DNA from: an uncultured Acidimicrobiales bacterium
GTDB lineage: Bacteria; Actinomycetota; Acidimicrobiia; Acidimicrobiales; SZUA-35
Direction of reading: 5' to 3'
DNA length: 5,247 nucleotides
NCBI GenBank assembly: GCA_938028175.1
Contig: CALJAE010000178.1
Coordinates: 1-5,247, forward strand
Within the stretch, counting starts at the first letter, position 1; each line of letters starts with the position of its first letter. This document shows positions 1 to 5,162 of the stretch, one piece after another. Under the pieces are notes generated by a model. The model ran no database searches. It worked only from the letters and a program-made list of their open reading frames with translations, and was not told where the DNA came from. The position numbers and the translations under genes were made by a program.

Positions 1-2
1 AG

Positions 3-614
3 TGGGACACTCTTGTCGACTATTGTGCAGAGAAGCAGCTGGTATTGTTTATTGACATGGCTTACCAAGGACTTGCTCAAGGCCTTGACGAAGACGCTTA
101 CGGAATCCGCAAAGCGGTCGAGACACTGCCCGAAGTACTGGTGGCTGTTTCTAGCTCTAAGACATTTGGTGTCTATCGTGAGCGTGCCGGCATGGCAATG
201 GTTATTTCACAAGCTCCACAAACAGCTCAGATAGCCAAGTCGCATATTATGTCGATTGCTCGCCGCACATATTCAATGTCGCCGTTCCATGGAGCGGGCG
301 TTATTGGTCATATGCTCGCCGACGCTGACTTGAACTCGCAGTGGCGCAAAGAAATCGATGAAGCCAGAAACCGCATCAACGACCTTCGAGTATCGCTAAC
401 TGAGAAACTAAACGACGGACAAACCACCAGAGACTTCTCTTACATCTCGAAAAATCAAGGCATGTTCTCAATCCTCGGCCTGAGTAAAGACCAAGCTATT
501 CAGATGCGCAAAGACTCTGGAGTCTACATTCTTAACTCATCACGAATCAATGTTGCTGGGTTAACCAATGCGAACATCGACACCGTAGTTAAAGCGGTCC
601 ACGACGTTCTGTAA
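3..614 (+). CDS. Aspartate/aromatic amino acid aminotransferase, class I, C-terminal part (5' truncated by window edge)
   Basis: This is the C-terminal 203 residues of a PLP-dependent fold-type I aminotransferase of the AspC/TyrB type, which moves an amino group between aspartate or an aromatic amino acid and 2-oxoglutarate in the cytosol. Numbering from the first whole codon, FIDMAYQG (D18 and Y21) is the segment that holds the PLP pyridine nitrogen and ring hydroxyl. SSSKTFGVYRERAG supplies the Schiff-base lysine K53 and the phosphate-binding R61. SSRINVAGL contains R181, which should bind the substrate alpha-carboxylate. The family is usually near 400 residues, so roughly the first half lies upstream of the window. 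The reading frame is open from base 3, and the TTG at 45 is only an internal codon. It ends in TAA 25 nt before the next gene and probably shares a transcript with it. Substrate choice (AspC or TyrB) cannot be decided from this part, so no symbol is given. Confidence 0.93.
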   Translation, partial: WDTLVDYCAEKQLVLFIDMAYQGLAQGLDEDAYGIRKAVETLPEVLVAVSSSKTFGVYRERAGMAMVISQAPQTAQIAKSHIMSIARRTYSMSPFHGAGVIGHMLADADLNSQWRKEIDEARNRINDLRVSLTEKLNDGQTTRDFSYISKNQGMFSILGLSKDQAIQMRKDSGVYILNSSRINVAGLTNANIDTVVKAVHDVL

Positions 615-628
615 GATCTGCACAAGGT

Positions 629-633
629 AAGGA
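629..633 (+). promoter_or_regulatory. Shine-Dalgarno site (AAGGA) for the membrane protein gene
   Basis: AAGGA lies 6 nt before the ATG at 640. It is the clearest ribosome binding site in the window and fixes that start. It suggests the gene is translated from the aminotransferase message rather than from its own leaderless transcript. Confidence 0.7.
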
Positions 634-639
634 TCAGCG

Positions 640-1110
640 ATGTTGTCGCGAGTGTTCCCCGAGAGTTTTGACAATACGTTCGTTGGTTACAAATTCAGTT
701 TGTGGATATTTTATGCATTCACAGCACTAACCCTGTGGCGCAGTCAGCATCACTTGTTTGCGTCTGATGGCGGTGCAGAAAGCATTGCTTCTATTCCACT
801 AAGTACCTATTCATCAGCGGCCGGTGACACCATTGTCGGGATCTTTGCACTTTGGGGTTTATCACAATTGACTATTGGTGTGATTTACCTGATTGCGAGT
901 ATCAGATACAAGTCGATGATTCCTCTGCTCTATCTCCTTGCAGCTGTGGAGTACCTTGTCAGGTGGGGTTATGTAGGCGTTTATAAATCCATCGAAACGA
1001 CCGAGACAGCACCCGGTGCAGTTGTAAACCTGCCGTTTGCTATTGCGTGTATTGTTCTTTTCTTTTTCTCAGTAGGTAAACCGAGAGTTGGCGGACAAAC
1101 CACAAACTAA
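640..1110 (+). CDS. Small four-helix integral membrane protein, unknown function
   Basis: I do not recognise the family. The 156-residue product has four hydrophobic stretches, at about residues 16-34, 64-88, 92-114 and 129-146. A polar extracellular or periplasmic-side loop of about 29 residues (35-63, rich in S, A, G and D) separates helices 1 and 2, and the C-terminal tail (KPRVGGQTTN) is basic and short. There is no cleavable signal peptide: the first helix is preceded by an acidic and polar N-terminus. Charged or polar residues near the membrane include R34 and H37-H38 after helix 1, and E104 and R108 inside helix 3. The start is ATG with AAGGA 6 nt upstream. The gene begins 25 nt after the aminotransferase stop and is probably co-transcribed. 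The size and topology resemble several small DUF or DoxX-like membrane families, but no signature motif supports assigning one. Confidence 0.8.
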   Translation: MLSRVFPESFDNTFVGYKFSLWIFYAFTALTLWRSQHHLFASDGGAESIASIPLSTYSSAAGDTIVGIFALWGLSQLTIGVIYLIASIRYKSMIPLLYLLAAVEYLVRWGYVGVYKSIETTETAPGAVVNLPFAIACIVLFFFSVGKPRVGGQTTN

Positions 1111-1120
1111 AGGGCCTTTA
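1108..1120. repeat. 13-bp palindrome at the stop codon of the membrane protein gene
   Basis: TAAAGG-g-CCTTTA is a perfect dyad centred at 1114 and overlaps the TAA stop. The centre is too tight for a stable RNA hairpin and no U-run follows, so it is a poor intrinsic terminator. It could be a protein binding site or chance. Confidence 0.3.
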
Positions 1121-1161
1121 ACACGAGACAAATACCCTTGGTCAAGGCAGGTGCTATTGCT

Positions 1162-1181
1162 CCTATTGTGCGCTAAATAGG
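1162..1181. repeat. Inverted repeat in the gap before the 271-residue protein
   Basis: CCTATT (1162-1167) and AATAGG (1176-1181) are perfect complements around an 8-nt loop. GCAGG (1147-1151) and CCTGC (1182-1186) add a second outer arm with a one-sided 10-nt bulge. The structure overlaps the spacer of the candidate promoter, so it could be an operator or a weak terminator of the upstream pair of genes. Confidence 0.35.
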
Positions 1182-1194
1182 CCTGCTGTAATAT
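1166..1194 (+). promoter_or_regulatory. Weak candidate promoter for the 271-residue protein gene
   Basis: TTGTGC (1166-1171) and TAATAT (1189-1194) are separated by 17 bp. The -35 matches the TTGACA consensus at 3 of 6 positions and the -10 matches TATAAT at 4 of 6. Transcription would begin near 1201, leaving a 5' leader of only about 18 nt before the ATG at 1219. Confidence 0.3.
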
Positions 1195-1218
1195 TGACCG
1201 TATGGCGGCGGGAACAGT

Positions 1219-2034
1219 ATGAACATGCTCACAGTGAATATGAGCACAGTTGGAAGCGACCAATGGCGGATTAAGATCACTGGCGCTGTCGTTGATGCCA
1301 CCGGCAAACCCAAGGAAAACAAGTTTGGGCATGACAACTTCGGTGTAGACGTGTTCTCCTATCCAGTAGCCGGAGATCCTTTTGGTAATTCTGGAAAGAC
1401 AATGACTAGTGCTGTCACGCAGCTGATGCACAAATTGTATTCCGGAACGACTGCGTCTCTTGACTCTCGCTCAGGAAATCTCATTACCGACTACATTCAC
1501 AGAGGGTTCACTTCAACGAACGGACAAAGATCGTTTAGCCTGCCGCTAGACGATCTGATCAAATCGATTTCCAAAGAAACATTTATCAACGTGATTCCAA
1601 CAGCAGATGGTTTTTACATCTCGGACAAAGCCGGCCATAAACAAGCGAAATGCGATGATGCTGCTCGAGCGCCGGGACTCGCCGACTACCTGGTTAAGCA
1701 AACACAACCAAAACTGGCTGAACTTGGTGTGACACAAACCGAAGCTATAAATATCATCGCCCAGCGTTTGAGCGATCTCGATCTCGATCAACCACAACAA
1801 TTCTCAAAGGCTTGGATTGAATCTGCAATTAAGTACCCGGAAAGCAGAGCTAGGTCCGCCCCGATTAACGCTGAGTTAGCTAAAAGTCTGGGAGTTATAG
1901 TGCCTCCACAAATTGGTTCTACTAAGGCGGCGGCTCAATCTTCTGCTGTGTACGGCTCTCGAAAAACACCTGGCCCGCCCATGTACACCGGCAATAGGTC
2001 TAACAACGTTGGGAAGAGTGGCCTCTCAGCGTAG
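1219..2034 (+). CDS. Hypothetical soluble protein, 271 residues, unknown function
   Basis: I do not recognise this protein. It has no transmembrane helix and no signal peptide. Residues 1-60 look beta-rich and glycine-containing (WRIKITGAVVDATG, then FGVDVFSYPVAGDPFG). Residues 60-170 mix helices with polar loops. Residues 170-215 look helical (TQTEAINIIAQRLSDLDLD). The last 45 or so residues are rich in S, G, P, A and N and probably disordered. The only cysteine is C145. The ATG at 1219 has GGGA (1210-1213) 5 nt upstream; in-frame ATGs at 1225 and 1240 are less well supported. The frame is open throughout and its codon use resembles that of its neighbours, so I take it as a real gene. It is separated from both neighbours by about 100-nt gaps and may be transcribed alone. 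Confidence 0.75.
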   Translation: MNMLTVNMSTVGSDQWRIKITGAVVDATGKPKENKFGHDNFGVDVFSYPVAGDPFGNSGKTMTSAVTQLMHKLYSGTTASLDSRSGNLITDYIHRGFTSTNGQRSFSLPLDDLIKSISKETFINVIPTADGFYISDKAGHKQAKCDDAARAPGLADYLVKQTQPKLAELGVTQTEAINIIAQRLSDLDLDQPQQFSKAWIESAIKYPESRARSAPINAELAKSLGVIVPPQIGSTKAAAQSSAVYGSRKTPGPPMYTGNRSNNVGKSGLSA

Positions 2035-2061
2035 CTGCTGCTGTCGAATTGAATCCGCTAC

Positions 2062-2075
2062 GAGAAGCCGTTCTC
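2062..2075 (+). terminator. Short GC-loop hairpin after the 271-residue protein gene
   Basis: GAGAA (2062-2066) pairs with TTCTC (2071-2075) around a GCCG tetraloop, 27 nt after the stop codon. The stem is only 5 bp and no T-run follows, so it is a weak terminator candidate. Confidence 0.25.
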
Positions 2076-2090
2076 CTCGACTACTCCCCC

Positions 2091-2110
2091 TAGGTGGTGC
2101 TCACCAACTA
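2091..2110. promoter_or_regulatory. Imperfect 20-bp dyad next to the methyltransferase -10 box
   Basis: The 20-bp stretch is symmetric about 2100/2101 in 8 of 10 base pairs; the exceptions are the central pair and 2094/2107. The right arm runs into the candidate -10 box at 2109. This is a typical place for a repressor operator, but the site is a single copy and the regulator is unknown. Confidence 0.35.
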
Positions 2111-2114
2111 AACT
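2109..2114 (+). promoter_or_regulatory. Candidate -10 box (TAAACT) for a leaderless methyltransferase transcript
   Basis: TAAACT fits the actinobacterial TANNNT -10 pattern and ends 6 nt before the GTG start at 2121, placing the likely transcription start on or next to the start codon. No Shine-Dalgarno sequence is visible before this GTG, which fits leaderless translation. No good -35 box is seen. Confidence 0.45.
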
Positions 2115-2120
2115 TACGGC

Positions 2121-2582
2121 GTGAGTAGAGACAAGAAAATCGGATACGCATATGTTGCAGGCCAACTAGCACTAATTGCTTTAATTATCGCCCTCCCAAG
2201 ACGGTCTGATTGGCCTGGTGGCGAGCTGAACGGTGTTGCCTGGCTAATCTTTCTAGCAGGCGTAGTCATCATGATTATAGGAGCCCTAGGCCTCGGCTCA
2301 GCTCTGACCGCACACCCTGATCCTAATGGCAGAAGCGAACTCAAAACAGGTGGGCTGTACGCTTATGTCCGCCACCCTATATATCTAGGTGTACTAGTTA
2401 CCATGCTCGGAGTTACCATCCGCACACGATCGTTCATTGCACTCGGTGCATATATTGGGTTGTCAGCTCTGCTTCACTTCAAAGCCAACTGGGAAGAGAA
2501 ACAACTTAGAGCACACTTCCCAGACTACGACGAATATGCCAAGCGAGTCGGACGACTGATTCCAGGTATCGACAAAGGCTAA
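2121..2582 (+). CDS. Membrane-embedded isoprenylcysteine carboxyl methyltransferase/PEMT-like methyltransferase
   Basis: This 153-residue protein belongs to the ICMT/PEMT-like family of integral membrane S-adenosylmethionine-dependent methyltransferases. Hydrophobic segments lie at about residues 7-25, 38-61, 87-100 and 104-120. The diagnostic C-terminal half is intact: GGLYAYVRHPIYLG (R84, H85, P86, Y88, G90) followed by NWEEKQLRAHFPDYDEYAKRV and RLIP, with E125-E126, Y136, Y139 and P148. In the family these residues form the SAM pocket at the membrane surface. Eukaryotic ICMT methylates prenylated cysteine; the substrates of short bacterial homologues are mostly unknown, so none is assigned. 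An in-frame TAA at 2109 leaves GTG 2121 as the first usable start. The GNAT gene starts 19 nt after its stop. Its by-product SAH is the substrate of AhcY, encoded at the right edge on the other strand. Confidence 0.87.
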   Translation: MSRDKKIGYAYVAGQLALIALIIALPRRSDWPGGELNGVAWLIFLAGVVIMIIGALGLGSALTAHPDPNGRSELKTGGLYAYVRHPIYLGVLVTMLGVTIRTRSFIALGAYIGLSALLHFKANWEEKQLRAHFPDYDEYAKRVGRLIPGIDKG

Positions 2583-2588
2583 GTCCGA

Positions 2589-2594
2589 TAGCCT
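2589..2594 (+). promoter_or_regulatory. Candidate -10 box (TAGCCT) for a leaderless GNAT transcript
   Basis: TAGCCT fits TANNNT and ends 7 nt before ATG 2602. The short gap after the methyltransferase gene has no Shine-Dalgarno sequence. Either the GNAT gene has its own leaderless start here, or it is read from the methyltransferase message without a ribosome binding site. Confidence 0.35.
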
Positions 2595-2601
2595 CTACAC
2601 G

Positions 2602-3402
2602 ATGACCAATGAACGCTTGATCAATGAGCTGATAGACAAATTGCTTGTCGGCGTGCACGGGCTCTACATCGACGAAGTCGTTCAAATTGGAAACCTACGG
2701 CTGGCCTTCAGCCACACTATGTCTGACCCTTGGTGGAATTTCGCTGTCACCGGGCCAACGACAACCCTAACTGACATTGAAGCAGCCGAGTCCGAATTCA
2801 ATAGCCGCAAACGAACAATGGCCGTTCTGTGCCCATTAGAAAATGAGCTAGAAGCACAACTTGCTGCCAACGATTTCACACAGTTCTCTAACGACGCCTG
2901 GCTAACCGCATCGGCTGAGAAAATTAGCGAGCTCCCAATACCGCCTGAGTTAGAAATAGTGGCAGTCGACCCTGACGACAACGAACAAGTTGAGTCCTTT
3001 GTGGAAGCAAACGCTGCAGCCTTCGATTCTGGTGACCCCAGCGACCCTTATAGCGAAGCCGATCACGATGGGTTCAAGAAAGCACTATTTAAAGCTGTGA
3101 AGCTTGGTAGGCCGGATACCAAATTCTTTATCGCAAACCGAAATGGGACACCAGTTGGTGCCTCGCAAATAGTTATTACCGATGACTGGTGTGGTTTATA
3201 CGGTGGGGCTGTTTTGCCTGAACACCGAGGTCAAGGAATTGGAAAAGCAATGCTCGGCCACCGGGCCAGGTACGCAATAGATCTCGGGGTAGAGAACCTC
3301 TTTCTCCAGACTGAAAAGGATGCAAGACCGTACCAACTGTTCAATCGTGTCGGGTTCACAGAACAATTTGTTGCCCAGCTGCTAGTCAAGAATGGCGATT
3401 GA
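2602..3402 (+). CDS. GNAT family N-acetyltransferase with an extra N-terminal domain
   Basis: The 266-residue product carries a GNAT fold in its C-terminal half (about residues 117-262), which transfers acetyl from acetyl-CoA to an amine. The acetyl-CoA pyrophosphate loop is seen as AVLPEHRGQGIGKAMLGH, with R209-G210-Q211-G212-I213-G214 matching the Q/RxxGxG/A motif. The preceding strand is WCGLYGGAVLP. Motif B is FLQTEKDARPYQLFNRVGF, where Y244 is the usual general-acid tyrosine and N248xxGF closes the fold. Residues 1-110 form a separate domain that resembles a degenerate GNAT half (strand-like PWWNFAVTG and a helix ENELEAQLAANDF) without a CoA loop. This two-part layout is common in substrate-specifying GNATs. 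The substrate is not predictable. The start is the ATG at 2602, 19 nt after the methyltransferase stop. No ribosome binding site is visible. Confidence 0.88.
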   Translation: MTNERLINELIDKLLVGVHGLYIDEVVQIGNLRLAFSHTMSDPWWNFAVTGPTTTLTDIEAAESEFNSRKRTMAVLCPLENELEAQLAANDFTQFSNDAWLTASAEKISELPIPPELEIVAVDPDDNEQVESFVEANAAAFDSGDPSDPYSEADHDGFKKALFKAVKLGRPDTKFFIANRNGTPVGASQIVITDDWCGLYGGAVLPEHRGQGIGKAMLGHRARYAIDLGVENLFLQTEKDARPYQLFNRVGFTEQFVAQLLVKNGD

Positions 3403-3409
3403 ACGCCAG

Positions 3410-3426
3410 TTGAGGCCTCCTCTCAA
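3410..3426 (+). terminator. Hairpin after the GNAT gene, possible terminator
   Basis: TTGAG (3410-3414) pairs with CTCAA (3422-3426), extendable inward by one G-T pair, 7 nt after the stop codon. A broken T-rich stretch (TAGTCTTTGT) starts 4 nt later. It is a moderate candidate for ending the methyltransferase-GNAT transcript. Confidence 0.4.
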
Positions 3427-3451
3427 TCCTAGTCTTTGTCGCAGTATCATA

Positions 3452-3495
3452 TTTCGTAACGCTTTCGTAACCGAATCTAAAGTAAACGAAAGTAA
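3452..3495. repeat. Cluster of direct and inverted TTTCGTAAC-like repeats upstream of the HNH gene
   Basis: TTTCGTAAC occurs at 3452-3460 and again at 3463-3471, with an 11-bp period. CTTTCGT (3462-3468) is repeated in inverse orientation as ACGAAAG (3486-3492), 17 nt away. AAAGTAA occurs at 3479-3485 and 3489-3495, with a 10-bp period. Spacing near one helical turn suggests cooperative binding of a regulator on one face of the DNA. It lies about 45-90 bp upstream of the HNH gene's candidate promoter. Confidence 0.45.
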
Positions 3496-3540
3496 CCAAA
3501 CAAATACGGACGTAATCATTAGACGGCGCTGAAAATTCTT

Positions 3541-3570
3541 TTGGCAAGTGCCCAGAATCCAGGGCTAAAT
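3541..3570 (+). promoter_or_regulatory. Candidate promoter for the HNH gene; its -35 box overlaps an alternative TTG start
   Basis: TTGGCA (3541-3546) matches TTGACA at 5 of 6 positions and is followed after 18 bp by CTAAAT (3565-3570), a poor -10. Transcription would start near 3577, ahead of GGGA (3584-3587) and ATG 3598. If this is real, the TTG at 3541 is a promoter element and not a start codon. Confidence 0.4.
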
Positions 3571-3597
3571 GTCAGAGGCGTGTGGGATGCTGTGTAT

Positions 3598-4908
3598 ATG
3601 AAACGCAGCGACATCTGTCCAAACAAATTGGTCAAACAGCTCAACAGCATCAGTGAGCAAATCAATGTTGTCCAAGTTTCTCATTTCAGCACACCAGAAG
3701 CCAACCAAATTGTTACACAAATTTCTAGCGCTGTTGAAGCGCTAACGGCGCTCCGATCTCGCACAGCGTTACATATTGCTCGCTCTCACCCAGAACCCGA
3801 CGGTGAGTCCGGACGACAGCGGATTGTCCGCAACTTGTTCGATGATGGGTCTCTCACACGCCGGGAGGTCAAACATGAGGTAGCCAAGACTAAAGTTCTT
3901 GATCATCTACCGACGCTCGAGAACAACTTAAACAAAGTAAAGGCCTCAAATTTGGACGTCGTAGCTAAGCAAGTTGGTCGCCTAGGCTCAGAGCAAATCT
4001 CGCAGCTCGATGAGAAATTCATCGTCAAGAAGGCCACAACGATGGCACCCGACCAATTCGAAAAGGCGCTCAGTCGACATGTTACAGAGGCCACCACAAA
4101 CCTATTAGACGACACCAAGGCCAAACGAGCAGCATCAGAAATCAACCTTTGGGTCGACAACACAACAGGGCTAGGCAAACTCTTTGGCCAATTCGACCCA
4201 GAACGCCATGAGATACTCCACAATCGCATAGACAAAGAAGCTTCACGATTAGCTAACATAGCCAAAGCCGAGGCTGGTTCTACTAGCAATGTTACAAAAG
4301 ACGCACACCTCATGGCAGAAGCCTTCTTCAGCCTTCTAGGGATTGGCCACAGTCACCCAAACACACGTCGTCTTTCCACACAGAGTCTCTCAGATACGGA
4401 CAGCACTGTGAGCAGAGCACTACCGGCGGCCGATCTGTTGGTCATAGTCGACCATAACACTTTGGTGAACGGTCGTCACGCTAATACTGTTGCAGAAACT
4501 GAGTCGGGAGTAAAGCTGCCGGACGAAACTGTCGCTCGATTGGCTTGCGACGCAACTATTCGCAGAATCGAAACTGACTCTAAAGGCCTTGTACTGAATG
4601 TCGGCCGTAAGTCACGCACCGCCACTGACGCTCAATGGGCAGCAGCCAAAACCATGTACCCAGCATGCGCCTGGGCAGGCTGTTCGACCAAGATAGGCCA
4701 CTGCCAGCTACATCACATCAAATACTGGCGCAACGGTGGCCAAACCAATATGACTAACCTGGTGCCACTATGTAGTCATCACCACCACAAAGTCCATGAA
4801 GGTGGCTGGCACCTAAAACTAAAGCCTGACAGGAGCCTAGAACACTACAAACCAGACAAATCGCTGTGGAAAACAACCAAGCCACCCAACCGACTTGCAC
4901 AAGAGTAG
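3598..4908 (+). CDS. DUF222/13E12-type protein with C-terminal HNH endonuclease domain
   Basis: The 436-residue product has the layout of the actinobacterial 13E12 repeat family. A helical DUF222 region covers about residues 5-300, including SLTRREVKHEVAK and WVDNTTGLGKLFGQFDPE, the conserved 'W-V-D...L-x-G-x-x-D-P-E' stretch. An HNH nuclease follows at about 340-405. In it, CAWAGC (C357, C362), C369, H372-H373, NLVPLC (N387, C392), the HHHH run at 394-397 and VHEGGW (H400) are all present, so the beta-beta-alpha metal site looks intact. The family is a predicted DNA nuclease of unknown biological role, present in many copies in mycobacteria and linked to REP13E12 elements. I chose ATG 3598 because it has GGGA upstream and gives the usual short N-terminus. 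The frame stays open to a TTG at 3541 (455 residues). It converges with ahcY. Confidence 0.9.
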   Translation: MKRSDICPNKLVKQLNSISEQINVVQVSHFSTPEANQIVTQISSAVEALTALRSRTALHIARSHPEPDGESGRQRIVRNLFDDGSLTRREVKHEVAKTKVLDHLPTLENNLNKVKASNLDVVAKQVGRLGSEQISQLDEKFIVKKATTMAPDQFEKALSRHVTEATTNLLDDTKAKRAASEINLWVDNTTGLGKLFGQFDPERHEILHNRIDKEASRLANIAKAEAGSTSNVTKDAHLMAEAFFSLLGIGHSHPNTRRLSTQSLSDTDSTVSRALPAADLLVIVDHNTLVNGRHANTVAETESGVKLPDETVARLACDATIRRIETDSKGLVLNVGRKSRTATDAQWAAAKTMYPACAWAGCSTKIGHCQLHHIKYWRNGGQTNMTNLVPLCSHHHHKVHEGGWHLKLKPDRSLEHYKPDKSLWKTTKPPNRLAQE

Positions 4909-4916
4909 CGCTCTTG
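4900..4916 (+). terminator. Hairpin spanning the HNH gene stop codon
   Basis: CAAGAG (4900-4905) pairs perfectly with CTCTTG (4911-4916) around TAGCG, which includes the stop codon. No T-run follows. It may stabilise the 3' end, or act with the next hairpin as a terminator. Confidence 0.3.
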
Positions 4917-4940
4917 GATTAAACGTGGGTCTACAGACAT

Positions 4941-4963
4941 TCTTCGCTAGACGAAAGCGAGGA
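4941..4963. terminator. 8-bp hairpin between convergent HNH and ahcY genes
   Basis: TCTTCGCT (4941-4948) pairs with AGCGAGGA (4956-4963) with one G-T pair and a 7-nt loop. It is the strongest hairpin of the convergent region and could serve either strand as a terminator, but neither side has a clear T-run. Confidence 0.4.
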
Positions 4964-4964
4964 A

Positions 4965-5011
4965 CTGTGAATTAAGAGAACTCTGTCAATTAAGACAAAT
5001 CTGTGAATTAA
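4965..5011. repeat. Three direct repeats of CTGTGAATTAA at 18-bp spacing
   Basis: CTGTGAATTAA at 4965, CTGTCAATTAA at 4983 and CTGTGAATTAA at 5001 differ by one base in the middle copy. The 7-bp spacers (GAGAACT, ACAAATC is not exact) vary, so only the 11-bp core is conserved. The array abuts the 55-bp repeat. It may be an array of binding sites or a small satellite. Confidence 0.65.
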
Positions 5012-5162
5012 CACCTAGTACTTGAAGTGCTCAGGCTCAAACAGCACGGCGAATAAATAACAACTCCACCTAGTACTTGAAGTGCTCAGGCTCAAACCGC
5101 ACGGCGAATAAATAACAACTCCACCTAGTACCTGTAGTGCTCAGGCTTAAACGGCCCGTCGA
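5012..5162. repeat. 55-bp tandem repeat made of copies of the ahcY 3' end
   Basis: Unit 1 (5012-5066) and unit 2 (5067-5121) match at 54 of 55 positions, differing only at 5043/5098. A third, diverged partial unit (5122-5162) is the true end of ahcY and matches unit 2 at 35 of 41 positions. Read on the minus strand, units 1 and 2 each spell RFEPEHFKY-stop (unit 1 with a different first residue), mirroring the real tail PFKPEHYRY-stop. The 55-bp period shifts the frame by one, so the extra tails are not in frame with ahcY. Each extra unit also carries an imperfect 15-bp palindrome, AGTACTTGAAGTGCT, which is weaker in the real tail. Confidence 0.9.

Noticed and set aside
13..234. Plus-strand ORF of 73 codons
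   Set aside because: It overlaps the aminotransferase frame, which carries the catalytic motifs; this is a shadow frame.
1069..1431. Minus-strand ORF of 120 codons
   Set aside because: It overlaps two better-supported plus-strand genes, spans their intergenic region and has no recognisable protein features.
1490..1545. ADP-ribosyltransferase-like STS motif in GFTSTNGQRSF of the 271-residue protein
   Set aside because: The motif is only a short resemblance; no matching upstream catalytic arginine strand or downstream ExE motif was found.
1913..2128. Plus-strand ORF of 71 codons
   Set aside because: It starts inside the 271-residue protein frame and runs into the methyltransferase start. It is arginine- and leucine-rich, as is usual for an out-of-frame reading.
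3903..4313. Minus-strand ORF of 136 codons inside the HNH gene
   Set aside because: It lies wholly antisense to conserved DUF222 sequence and is a shadow frame; the same holds for minus-strand frames at 1546-1800, 2114-2344 and 2682-2981.
4983..4993. Minus-strand promoter at TTGACA within the 18-bp repeats
   Set aside because: TTGACA is present on the minus strand in the middle copy, but no -10 box occurs at a suitable distance.
5012..5124. Extra in-frame C-terminus for ahcY
   Set aside because: The real gene ends at TAG (5127-5125) and the 55-bp period puts the extra tails in another frame, so they cannot extend the protein without a frameshift.
5012..5162. CRISPR array
   Set aside because: The 55-bp units are contiguous, with no unique spacers, and derive from the ahcY end.
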